Shown in pieces: positions 61,601-64,000 of a stretch of 64,000 nt of DNA (the stretch's first letter is position 1; each line of letters opens with the position of its first letter). The stretch is taken from the NCBI GenBank assembly GCA_964584785.1, contig CAZPBY010000002.1, positions 173,292 to 237,291 on the forward strand. The letters run 5' to 3'. The position numbers were made by a program, and so were the translations under genes. This DNA is from JAHFTY01 sp964584785 (GTDB taxonomy: Bacteria; Acidobacteriota; Terriglobia; 20CM-2-55-15). The notes below the pieces were generated by a model. The model did no database searches and had not been told where the DNA came from. It saw only the letters and a list, made by a program, of their open reading frames with translations.

Positions 61601-64000
61601 GCAGCTCATCGCTGTTCAGTCTGGCAACCGCCGCACTTCGTCCTGACGACTCGGATCTGATCTTCGGCGGCTCCGGTTTATCGAGTGCAAGAAACGACGC
61701 CGGCGATACAACATCAAATGGACACGCCAATGATTCCGACATGATCCTTGGCGACAACGGCAACATCTTCCGGCTGGTCTCCGTCACCAACAATACCGGC
61801 TCTTACCTGGCGTTCAACTACGACAACTACGGCACTCGCAAAATCGTGGTGCGCGCCGGCCAGTTGCTCGACTACACGCCCGGCGGTCCGGACGTCGATG
61901 CCGTCAAAGCAGCGACCGATATTGGAAAAGGCGACGAAATCCACGGTGAGGCCGGCGATGACTTCATCTACGGCATGGTCGGCAACGACGTGATATTCGG
62001 CGACGGTCAGGATGACGACATCATCGGCGGTTACGGCAACGACTGGATCTCCGGCGGCACCGGCAATGACGGCGTTCTCGGCGACGACGGCCGCATTTTC
62101 ACAAGCCGCAACGGCACGGCTGAACCGCTGAATCGCTTGAACACCGCGACGACGCAGGCCACCATCACGACACCGGGTAACCTGCAGTCGGCGATCATCA
62201 ACGCGACAGGTACGCTCAGCAAGAGCGTCGATATGACGCCGTTCAGCGTCGACACGGCATGGACTCCGACGACCGACGAGTTCGGAGGACCAGCCAACAG
62301 CAAGCCGCACCGCTCCGACGACATCATCTACGGCGGTCTCGGCAACGACTCCGTTCACGGCGGCGCCGGTGACGATGCGATCTCCGGCGCCGAAGCGCTG
62401 CCGGCTTTCTTCGCGCGTCCCACCAACCCGGGCAACGTGCTTGGTTACAACGCCACAGCCCGCGAGTTCGCGGCCTACGACGAATTCAATCCGCTGCCGC
62501 GCATCAACGGCTTCCTTTTGAATTTCGACAAGACCGAAGGCCCGGTAGTCACGTTGTCGGGATTCCCAAACGTCAACACGGACGGCAACGATGTGTTGTT
62601 CGGAGACCTCGGCAACGACTGGCTGGTCGGCGGAACCGGCAACGATCATCTCTACGGTGGATGGGGCGATGACTATCTGAACGCGGACGACGATCTGGAT
62701 ACCAACGGCGGCGTGAACGACGCGCCGGACAGCAATCCGAGCTACCAGGATTATGCGTACGGCGGTGCAGGACTCGATGTGCTGATCGCCAACACGGGAG
62801 GCGACCGTCTGATCGACTGGGTTGGCGAGTTCAACAGCTTCCTCGTCCCGTTCTCGCCGTTTGGCATGTTCACGATCTCGCGTCTGGTGCAACCACAGCT
62901 GCCGGAATTCCTCTACGCGCTTTCGAAGGCCGACGGTGCCGATCAAACCCTCGGCAGCAATACCACTCGGAACGGCGAACCCGCCGCGGAACTCGGTGCC
63001 GTCGTCCAGCGGGATGCGGCATGGAAAGACCAAACGGGAGCGCCAAGCGATCCTCAACCGGGCAATTCCTCGGGTCAACGCGACATTCTGGGCAAGGACC
63101 TGTTCAATACCACGCTGACGAATTTCGCCGCCACGGTAGGCACATGGCAGAGCGGCAGCGGAAAGTACTCCGCAACGGCGGCCACGGGCGACGACGCGAT
63201 CAGCATCTATGCATCGGATCGTATTCAGCCGTCGTACGTCGAGATCACGGCCACGCTGAACCCCGTCAAGGCGCAGAACGGCGCTCAATCGAATGCGTAT
63301 TTCATCTTCGACTATCAAAGCGCCACCGACTTCAAGTTCGCCGGCGTGAATCTCACGGCAGGGACAATTGAAATCGGTCACCGCACGACGCAAGGATGGG
63401 TTGTCGATGCGCAAGTAGCCGCGAAAGGGCTCGCGACTACGGAACCGAACGTTCAGCTCGTCCTGAATGGCACGACAGCAACGCTTTCTTTGACGGGCAA
63501 AGGAACCCTGACCTTCACTTTCCAGGATCCTTTGAATGACGGCGATCTGGGTTTCGGCGCGAGAGACTCGAACGCGGCATTCGCGTCGTTTAACTATCAG
63601 ACAATACCGAACGTGGTGGCCTTCTCGCTCAACACGGACTTCAGCGCGGGCACCACCAATCCGTTTACAACCCAGGCGGGAACATGGCAGATGGCTAACG
63701 GCGTCTTCACCGGGACCGCTGCCGCAGGTAATGTGGCGGTCGCGACGCGATACGTCGGTGTGGCTGCGAACTCCACGCTTTCCATGCAGGCGAACGTCAT
63801 CGCCGGACCGGCCGGAGTGACCAGCGGCTTCGTGTTCGACTACTACAGCTCGACGAAATACAAATTTGTGGGCATTCTGGCCGGCACGAATCAGGTCGTG
63901 GTCGGCCACGTCTCGAGTTCGGGAACCGTGATCGATCAGACGGTGTCCAAGACGATCGCCGTGTTGCGTTCCAGTCTGATCGAACGTTGGTCGGCGGACG
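40621..64000 (+). CDS. Giant LEPR-XLL/RTX-type surface or secreted protein, 3' end outside window
   Basis: One frame is open from the ATG at 40621 (ribosome site CGGAG 8 bp before) to the window edge: at least 7,793 residues, with no stop on reading it through. Order by residue: basic N-terminus with LEPRLLLS (41-48); glycine/Asp beta-roll-like stretch (281-347); Asp-box propeller (about 440-1545) with an OmpA-like insert (472-580); repeats (1800-4810); RTX block (4816-5148); Calx-beta-like domains (5587-6060); second RTX block (6374-7360); two jelly-roll-like domains (7494 to the end). I found no cysteine codon. These traits fit a type I-secreted or surface adhesin-like protein; the usual C-terminal secretion signal would lie beyond the window. 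Function is not known. Long minus-strand frames across this gene are shadows. Confidence 0.92.
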   Translation, partial: MSKSSALDTLFRKNRKHRDNKKHLTPKLLAKREQRIAVEALEPRLLLSAETMVFVAGATAADLTIRIDDAATPVVQIVDNHTGNIVMSRALAETSGVAITGSDQNDSLKIDSSAASAIPIAFDGGGGTDKLIGPEVDATWHVTGRDAGTVANVTFTHVEQLQGAADNQDTFVFEEGGSIAGFIDGGPGGFDSLVVAGGKYSKVSYDPTGPQAGTVSLDENVIRYDGLEPITVDADAPNMVLSLTNDADQAIIETIIGGELRLRTLNGTFETMTFNMPTGTNPSLTINLGGGDDVLTIATHFSVINNSDTLPFTFTINGGPGNDDITFAPSASGDGYVLDGGDDTDILRASGDHMSLKPATGSGGPPILTTTQVVGTRVVTALTDNGHFEAAVLSGIDLVHSDWFAALDFIADVPTFTPQGPGPIINAGSNIPSASSPVTGAVPAVAVDPRDPRSLFVATVDGGVWKNNDRTVYFGNDDSTLDPQDTAVIDEVAALLIAHPELSVTVNGYTDSKGTTQHNKDLSDARAKAVKDYLVNTRHIESLRVSVQGFGESDPIVPNDKTDPDNVATPLNRRVELIVNQWTPLTDQFPSLAFASIAISPRDADDHPVGPATPTNKLVIYAGTGSVSSVGSFRNQKNYGVGLMKSVDGGATWTLIRDPQFLNSDIRSIKINEAGVILVGTDGASNGAGLFISDDNGVTFNNVSSKTSTFPAAPVTDIVIDPNHQMRFYVAVPTKGIYVSNDIGVTWTRIADTTAIPLINNSTFRIQLAISNAADATSGLNPVYAGIVNKVTGDVLSKTVGAADVTNKVQTIEVKGPTLLESGDKIKIVDGLFTDEYTLISSTRLPSGNVQFILNEAVKHQYSIGAKVNTNGTNELYRLVGVFRTDATGVTGATPTVTWVSMKIPETEERNSPLFPNQPGDSIGFFNLMTGGDGDLFFSMAADPYDPNILYVGGDTQPGGGRDGEPPFPNDSGAKTFTGRIFQGTFSTTVTGTQWLPVTDKNTTDKSAPHADSRSMAFQGMHLIETDDGGIYELVKPGESGRKWISLIGNLALTEFEDVTFNTVNDRILGGAQDNGTSMQAAFNDPEWNALLGGDGGFVAASGGTFYFTSQKLSNFEFAALAAADAPKGSQFVEVPAGSPFKEHDHVGIIGDDYEVTAVGNGTNGNVKLTLDKPLKEDVQQNLRVIRMKPGLLVDKTLLAEKPGDTPALQPLSKVDKIQFTQPYVLNAIDPNMLLTGTNFLYESSDNGRNLKLLNGDPVLANGKYSPAPNADIGKVTSLVYGGKEPNGAGSIDRKEIIYAGTEKDSANKDKVSALWVRQPGSNKLIPVKSFDAASKSKVKSVTVDPNDWRRVFVLDANGHIWYSSDGNVTDTSAWIWTDVTGNLKPNIGASNPKTILYDGNSDALFAGADGGLYTSVKPVIDRTVSFVNSTTLRITDPKIVSFFADIKNWIHVGTEVKIELGSTQVQSTVKSITVFTSVFGEVEIELKDAVLTSQLTKAIFQTPSWNEFGQGLPNVPVTSIDRIGGNDDLLLVGTFGRGAWTIPLNGLSTNALSSRGHLDLRGTLGNATAETFLLQRNASMPWMLDVYQYQGPTKPDKPTLSVPLGSLDSIDIQTWDGADQVTIDVSNGAISVPNGIHIDALLVNAPVESILKIVADPGVTVTGRTGIKLDPTISDSGSDSLSVVDPFGMRGSQTVTWHNVKTPTDTTVVSLNATTLGAALKSVADVFHDLLLEALQSKSMGGINTSSLSNALNGQVAQATAGIDDGQDEVAGESTDAGEGEAAGGEAAGGEVFAPDPLSSWLSRLLEENGIDLDQIVNGGTISTPELLKTALETQLGATVQFSDDKDIDKDGVNDLFYTVTVSGKKLTGNVELSVDATDQLTGGQIQLTGDLDISALIDLNLSFGVSASGFFIQPNATGTPELKIHDITIDGGVHGTGRLGFLGVEVNDGTLTLDKQVSIDIKLSDPEGSAGDGFIRLTEMTPENLSAMVDATVNNDKADGLDDDIVLTGDFTLQAIVPGFDITEDLVTLELNVKWADATDLTHVTLSPGGALGNAIDFLGFLTTKAKDITDQLHTLRDKLNDLANTTNFIDFSIVKNALDKILKVADAFDSKVITPLESIGGGINSLPTIQDLVREVANILGIDLSKLGLNYDKDTHELTYHLHFKDVLASFSDRPLQFSFNFDPISDLSVNVANPGFDATIGVDITFGANLKALHDNPTDLEDAFFIQDASIFAEASIDASGITGDARLGFLDVNVSGGTLSTPVDHPIRFSVALKDPDGSDTDSDHKEITIRELKDHILTPKDLIGTPTIGGALTATLPLGASVGALTISPSPSTTLTVNIADISDTDSITISPDPSTFGAELRKLFDFHNLSAAQFVSLLGVLNSQLQEVRNTQFFQDLQIPFVKGAITGALDFTKSISDGLFYSDGADKVADGADRLVSDLNAALKAAGLDREIVVQGEGTKIKFEAIDYRVTGFKIEKAATDAGGFKDLGLTDPTSFAPFVEVTPKHHDANDKPGTIDGDAVLKFTIHKTGSDDQIVEVKVKKADTDANTAIGDDAIKLLRADNSATFESAQGLAFRLGQILNLSDILVYDSTTDALTLNIGKVLPKAVASTEIPLDFKVDLASLLNIQTSSILKLEAHAGFDPDFLIGVYLGETVPGAVSNLSGTTELSKLNDDHGVNINTAPAITAPDAVKKTLGQLQNDAHFSLSVTVGTTTSTASFTVKAADTTDNDTAAKLATDVNNALNIASVRSGAVDTFELSDKATFDVVIGTTATTVTVSKNSTTGNATFNDLISDINSALTTAGINTKVTAVADVIDSGGVKTNVIVLRNAGTTTEFTIQNTNDIAQNGLKLPKDATLAKALDTLVTAGVNGNRLTLTANPSVTTFTLAASQQDAAVKELGFSANQTGKGPLVGSTLDHFVLKSGDAVFHLTIGGVLYDITVPVSATTLPANASIDDVVTDVNNALISAKKHSDNSTVNLSSKIAAEAAGGALLLRIKDAALTSVTFTSTLDNPAVTEFGLTDSATITPLLITAVKDVPTAIGRLSGDTTFNITLSGGSAIPVTIYSDDTATNSSILNLVSDVNQALNVASIKGGTLSGFVLASNVTFSVKINGAATSQSVTVLASDTTGNTSLSDLLQDINKALGTAGLSKLVTAKPGGVNDTAGNARVLLQGNTDVVNKLEITAASGNALGLPASAAATSFLGRVQAQSTGNKLIITAVDTYIATGSTIGTFKLTSDATITIKPDGGSDPQVTVTAADTSDNTRIEDLVRDLNVALADKLNGDIHAEVRGSAIVLRSEKPFSITSGSASLGLAAPPGGATKDSIIGFTLTAPASLPELGLTVAGGALSLTADSVDFLVYLSDGSAPLAITLDTLDTVQKVIDQINAKAPGKLEAVINDGHTGLALIDHTFKPVVKDSNGNVTSNPNSAMFMVVAVNGSAAAVDLKLVGVDSLNASNLDGKIEGGQLMGVKLTDRFFLQNANLGADLSITTKDGIHAKAGFGFIGITLDGDGSLNGKVDIGLKDPSTTGPAADGKISLTEFINALTQKQFSSIFAAPALTGGGSISVDVRLDTGGADLSSFINLGTAKIDLNVLNLGDFLDHYADDLTLTIASRTDAHTFTLAGDFTDKFIAGSKLTVGSTFSTYVKTVTFDKTSNKTTVEILTDDTLPDPLTTAKVSTPATPAVILKTTGLDDLVSFDNKGFTFSSILDALVALSGFLSQFDSVGAILNADIPLINLSVHDLLSFADKFAHALDGTDSAGTLQLLDQKISEAFGVDPASDLFKVSLDNNGTTLDRTDDLLKLEFNLGAAFSKSLDVDIPNIDLSGVPGIGDIVSKLDIGGAANLSANGAANFKLQLGIPIYSPTSLFIYKESALVGDLHLNGANLAFHAGAGPFNLSIANGSAAINGAIGLALTSGFDSHGRQSFTQFLANLGSLTPTFTGDISVQLPVFFPTDSHGIGTLSLTGKLENITKGLFVKTGTTTSTTQVVLDLSTIIPGLVSGFQNLSLLDQFLIAVDGVDQALGGIQKAMDGSLNFTLPVIGDKLAQGSHFLQDFRENFLTRFRTEVEKLAHPGDDSVKDLLANLLGSSGLGVLLKSNGAPGGTKSDIQSFSNLATATSTKDAEIWWKFKIGQTLTDQGADIGFDIGIPGLGLKTEGKIELDIGWQLDFGFGLSGKDGFFFFIDDPDELTMTVNVFLPDIAPGVPASITGTLGFLQLSAKNEDIDNDGQKTHLTATFGIDIKNKTDATDTRLGLSELGRIGFDAKVSASASAELGMTLGIAGDKDGGFPTVKSDFILSWALPDGDPSKPGIQPISIFNPPAGFSLAKSIQSGLQVVEFRNVTLDVGSYITNVVGPLVRKIQSVTEPVQPIIDIVTSPLPVLSDLGLNISLLDIAKQTGLVNPAFIDALEPILQVVTIIDRVHFDGDNSLLVPFGKFTVFDRTNPVFATMTDFDLGSQKFNLDKFRTDVFEGKLNGLMAGLPKGLQDVLGAVSGVGADIMKGLTKKTGGGQNPFSFPILENPSQVFGVLMGKPATLIAYDMPPFDLDGSFSAFFSIFGPLGVSINLDAKLHIDFAFGYDTTGFKDFADSGYKNPALLLNGLYVSDDPTKAEGSKEDPPELTFDGGLWAAAEINVGFARGGVGGGIFIHVDFNLDDPDHDGKIRLGELATNFLNQLKAPDVAERFLAPLAVFDVTGKVTAELFAFVKIDLGFFDIDKKFQITDPQTLADFNVDFFRPPALATELKNGDLLINIGEFSKQRVLGDTSDFGERIHVADAGLHKVAVWADNIDDAHADAKQIYTVTGKIIASGGEGNDLIDLSGTSVPFVLDGGAGDDEIHGGSGGGTITGGAGNDHLYGGDGTDLILGNAGNDYIEGGKGADIIFGDDAEIADGFDLASPKGYLRALFSASDGNDTIYGQDGNDILVGSGGVDTIDGGIDNDIIVGDSALLFFNGTLSSVAVTETDKDPQAFGDILNGGDNDDTIYGGGGDDIIGGDAGADVIYGESGKDIIHGGSGDDVIFGDFGTFINGDHKKPIVTAGGDPDIIFGDAGNDLLLGGGGNDEIHGGANDDFLWGGVGVDTLYGDDGNDTLLGESDPDFLYGGAGDDVLDGGQGNDQLFGGSGNDGLIGGFGSDTLDGEEGSDSYIITARGGSTTELTTAYDSGTTATDNDIMTIFGTGEADTFLLRAMADYYFPKLSRLESDIEKFVIKAELLGTTAEKHQFIKDGITAAYGPWDAPAAMLTALDAADPASVTALKKAVDDNYITEKDATGYDRDTAFVALLNNGGANVERFNYRNLEGLVVNTLGGNDYVVSDDVIAATTINLGAGNDRMQVGQVFRSERNKDDPPVITHIAPDDVFTTIAITRGWLSNGVSVAMTVNGGDDNDEFVVFHNIATLNLNGGDGDDTFIVRAFALAGSTDSERGRTDMKGDAGADTILYAMNAPVGIDGGDGFDTVRVIGTEFSDDFVITDKGVFGAGLNINFVNIELLVVDAAEGDDRFFVLSTGLDTIVELDGGLGSDSFFVGGSPANAPIPVLSNDLKGYSGIILQSVESADLNFKGIQVDGISANVGDNEESAVIVTESGGSSVVTEGSSATDTYTIRLTRAPSADVVINVIPAALPPEDKAKGYADLEFLENGSWVSSTSVVFHAGDTDWKTGKTVTFRAAQDSASEGTRFTFINHTLSNSSDPSFAQAKMLSVKVQINDDDRAGVTITPTGTGNRVLEGDFTDTFDVVLTRQPSSPVTVTLNTLNNQVSLSKTTLTFSPNAGDTNAWNKAQTITITGIADGVLEGFHTDYITYTVSSDPVAEGDKTLSKDYEIDGVPEIDVFGDGKADDIPPEKPVSFVLLQDRPILNDSAHPISVFYDADGRFGAAAPVQLAAYTGQTDAVLRFAVSGNTVDFYSGGAPAFISGLVHVIYSYVEPGYNKTVVKDSVVDIYDGDAPSVIVNESDGSTDVIEGTGALKDSYTVQLSKKPASSVTLTVTGVNTRTTLDGFARFQPHVEVSTDNTHFFASVQVTFTSGAGSDWNVPKTIYVRAIDDSFLDGDDTQVFAPEAHTVNKIRGPLVLEGAAGSGSLSLPAPLMLPGELNIRPADGNVVSFTSSSGTGATETMIVKLEDLQKIFSTPSRKISSLADLKGKTLELTEGPGTGVTLDPAKPRDLFDRFWLITNAQPLAGDATKVQLTLQNPTQVDPGSPSVTKPTSATKYAITGLSINFFADEKLQVDYLTVFDEDSVGDDSGRLTSSDGNVLGFDANKMTVETRDLLAVVTILKLSDVSQLVNRSLTITVGPGIERSWTIASLTDGTVAGTKVLTLTPLSGSGTPTDRSEFRIDGSDRKGRITGFGMGPNVIIGGGVQPGGITYGDIEVLSVNLGSGNDNVTVDYTTNAEDHLSRLDSSGDYYTLTMLNTGKGNDTVTVNLQDGQDGAFALNTEAGNDTVNASGSSLGLVVFGGDGNDTITTGSGDDIVFGDIGRVDYLSSTGEIITRLGHSVPQNPVNPPVAFNVGSATSTTLTDSTQSFTANALAGFKVQVVAPDGTAQLRNIVSNTATAITVDSAWTTTPGANYIYRILFNAANELVDGVQRATLTDPLGNFETAYSSLVGLVLQVISPDGHVQFRRIVSNTATRLVLDKPWDTLPVTNPSTPDLNFFYRVPSYPEDQTDGIIRGPRLVWSINNDVGGNDNINGGAGNDLVIGGAGNDAIDGGVGRNWVAGDDARFDFVPVSGSDGPTRLVTFSDPGTPGDDTLTGGTGPDLLVGGLGNDLISGNAGNDILIGDAATIHFLVDGVTPDRIETVDREHGGKDTIYGNDDDDILIGGTNDDNLDGGMGQDLIFGDNVLLVLNPGSGDAIDPRFRTLTGTAIYDAAGNPQVSGELLPAVQPVPGGRPAWANWTITQDQTLDPTHFGNDYIAGGGGNDEIFGQLGDDVIQGDGSIASKIVNGKPVGASRNANGDLTIVASFDALATDGDDYIEGNGGKDVIFGNLGEDDIIGGSSSLFSLATAALRPDDSDLIFGGSGLSSARNDAGDTTSNGHANDSDMILGDNGNIFRLVSVTNNTGSYLAFNYDNYGTRKIVVRAGQLLDYTPGGPDVDAVKAATDIGKGDEIHGEAGDDFIYGMVGNDVIFGDGQDDDIIGGYGNDWISGGTGNDGVLGDDGRIFTSRNGTAEPLNRLNTATTQATITTPGNLQSAIINATGTLSKSVDMTPFSVDTAWTPTTDEFGGPANSKPHRSDDIIYGGLGNDSVHGGAGDDAISGAEALPAFFARPTNPGNVLGYNATAREFAAYDEFNPLPRINGFLLNFDKTEGPVVTLSGFPNVNTDGNDVLFGDLGNDWLVGGTGNDHLYGGWGDDYLNADDDLDTNGGVNDAPDSNPSYQDYAYGGAGLDVLIANTGGDRLIDWVGEFNSFLVPFSPFGMFTISRLVQPQLPEFLYALSKADGADQTLGSNTTRNGEPAAELGAVVQRDAAWKDQTGAPSDPQPGNSSGQRDILGKDLFNTTLTNFAATVGTWQSGSGKYSATAATGDDAISIYASDRIQPSYVEITATLNPVKAQNGAQSNAYFIFDYQSATDFKFAGVNLTAGTIEIGHRTTQGWVVDAQVAAKGLATTEPNVQLVLNGTTATLSLTGKGTLTFTFQDPLNDGDLGFGARDSNAAFASFNYQTIPNVVAFSLNTDFSAGTTNPFTTQAGTWQMANGVFTGTAAAGNVAVATRYVGVAANSTLSMQANVIAGPAGVTSGFVFDYYSSTKYKFVGILAGTNQVVVGHVSSSGTVIDQTVSKTIAVLRSSLIERWSAD
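40738..40764 (+). other. LEPR-XLL motif of the giant protein
   Basis: Residues 41-48 read LEPRLLLS, preceded by a basic stretch. Established knowledge: this short motif marks the N-terminus of very large, repeat-rich exported proteins in several phyla. There is no conventional signal peptide before it. Confidence 0.8.
41938..45255 (+). other. Asp-box (BNR/sortilin-type) beta-propeller of the giant protein
   Basis: Residues about 440-1545. Asp-box motifs S-x-D-x-G-x-T-W/F are at residues 646-653 (SVDGGATW), 693-700 (SDDNGVTF) and 740-747 (SNDIGVTW). The domain opens with VAVDPRDPRSLFVATVDGG and closes with LLVGTFGRGAWTI, matching first and last blades of exo-sialidase/sortilin-like propellers. 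Confidence 0.75.
42034..42360 (+). other. OmpA-like peptidoglycan-binding domain inserted in the propeller
   Basis: Residues about 472-580. The signature N-x-x-L-S-x-x-R-A-x-x-V-x-x-x-L is matched exactly (NKDLSDARAKAVKDYL), and the diaminopimelate-contacting Asp and Arg are D511 and R526. It is flanked by DGGVWKNND and NQWTPLTDQFPS, which read as two halves of one propeller strand. Confidence 0.85.
45961..45997 (+). repeat. 15-bp tandem repeat in the giant gene
   Basis: GGAGAAGCTGCAGGT occurs twice in tandem from 45961, with a third partial copy. It encodes GEAAGGEAAGGE, a flexible linker between the propeller region and the following repeat region. Confidence 0.85.
48745..50820 (+). repeat. 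Seven-copy internal protein repeat
   Basis: Copies start near 48745, 48904, 49396, 49774, 49939, 50329 and 50689. Each has a beta-rich half (as in FELSDKATFDVVIGTTATTV) and a helix of the form DLxxDINxAL (DLISDINSALTTAG, DLLQDINKALGTAG, DLVRDLNVALADKL). The layout is reminiscent of flagellar hook IN motifs but is longer. The repeat is protein-level; DNA identity is low. Confidence 0.7.
55066..56064 (+). repeat. RTX calcium-binding nonapeptide block I
   Basis: Dense GGxGxDxxx repeats such as GGAGNDHLYGGDGTDLI and GGGGDDIIGGDAGADVI in the giant frame. Established knowledge: these fold as a beta-roll on Ca2+ outside the cell. Confidence 0.92.
57379..58800 (+). repeat. Three Calx-beta-like domains
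   Basis: Starts near 57391, 57760 and 58456, each with a motif of the type VxEG...DTYxIxLTRxPxxxVxI (VVTEGSSATDTYTIRLTRAP; VLEGDFTDTFDVVLTRQPSS; VIEGTGALKDSYTVQLSKKP). The spacing is about 350-700 bp. Confidence 0.65.
59740..62700 (+). repeat. RTX calcium-binding nonapeptide block II, interspersed
   Basis: RTX clusters (GGNDNINGGAGNDLVIGGAG, GGLGNDLISGNAGNDILIGD, LGNDWLVGGTGNDHLYGG) alternate with about 100-residue spacers. Two related spacers at 60121-60300 and 60350-60540 share the pattern VxxxDG-x-x-QxRxIVSNTAT. Confidence 0.88.
63100..64000 (+). repeat. Tandem jelly-roll-like domains at the visible end of the giant protein
   Basis: Two related units, 63100-63620 and 63622 to the edge. 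Shared features are GTWQSGSGKYSATA / GTWQMANGVFTGTA, YFIFDYQSATDFKFAGV / GFVFDYYSSTKYKFVGI and EIGHRT / VVGHVS. They look like concanavalin/LamG-type sandwiches that may bind glycans. The second is cut by the window. Confidence 0.65.

Noticed and set aside
41230..63909. Many long minus-strand reading frames (for example 47788-49557, 54742-57282, 61714-63909)
   Set aside because: They lie opposite the continuous + frame of the giant protein. Their length follows from its repetitive, GC-rich codon usage, and their translations are low in recognisable motifs.
1..64000. CRISPR array, rRNA operon or replication origin
   Set aside because: No regularly spaced direct repeats, no rRNA-like sequence and no cluster of DnaA boxes with dnaA/dnaN genes was seen.

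Overview
The window is 64 kb of GC-rich bacterial chromosome. The gene repertoire fits a soil or sediment bacterium of the Acidobacteriota or a related phylum. Pointers are a futalosine-route menaquinone gene, a B12-dependent ribonucleotide reductase, a winged-helix/TM/PD40-propeller regulator, quinoprotein and c-type cytochrome genes, carboxypeptidase-regulatory-like secreted proteins and abundant palindromic intergenic repeats. The phylum is inference; there is no rRNA here to settle it.

Layout. 1-6.4 kb: the end of tdh with kbl (threonine catabolism), a secreted repeat protein, a class II cytochrome c, etfAB, a MerR-HTH/receiver protein and tRNA-Arg(ACG). 6.5-8.8 kb is an accessory patch: a broken DUF5343-like gene, an integron attC-like hairpin, a hicBA toxin-antitoxin pair and a second broken small gene. 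8.8-17.6 kb: a small conserved protein, a GT-C-like membrane protein, two amino-acid transporters, an RRM protein, lysC and a quinoprotein. 17.6-20.4 kb: nrdJ with two NrdR-box-like palindromes 31 bp apart. 20.5-28.5 kb is a tightly packed minus-strand run: ketosynthase, FAD oxidoreductase, glycosyltransferase, radical SAM, panB, panC, mqnD and a TPR protein. 28.7-30.8 kb: trxA, a Cys-cluster protein, purA and tRNA-Lys(TTT). 30.9-38.4 kb: accessory and regulatory genes, a MITE-like element next to a broken pilin gene, and a diheme cytochrome. 38.5-40.3 kb: a secreted carboxypeptidase-regulatory-like protein.

From 40621 to the right edge the + strand is one uninterrupted reading frame of at least 7,793 codons. 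It encodes an enormous RTX-type surface or secreted protein with an N-terminal LEPR-XLL motif, an Asp-box propeller, many internal repeats, Calx-beta-like domains and RTX Ca-binding blocks. I found no cysteine codon in it. An OmpA-like peptidoglycan-binding domain with all key residues sits inside the first blade of the propeller. All long minus-strand frames in 40.6-64 kb are shadows of this gene.

Three families of short palindromic repeats are dispersed in the window. One copy lies in frame inside the glycosyltransferase gene and appears to be translated, which with the OmpA insertion is the most unusual observation here.
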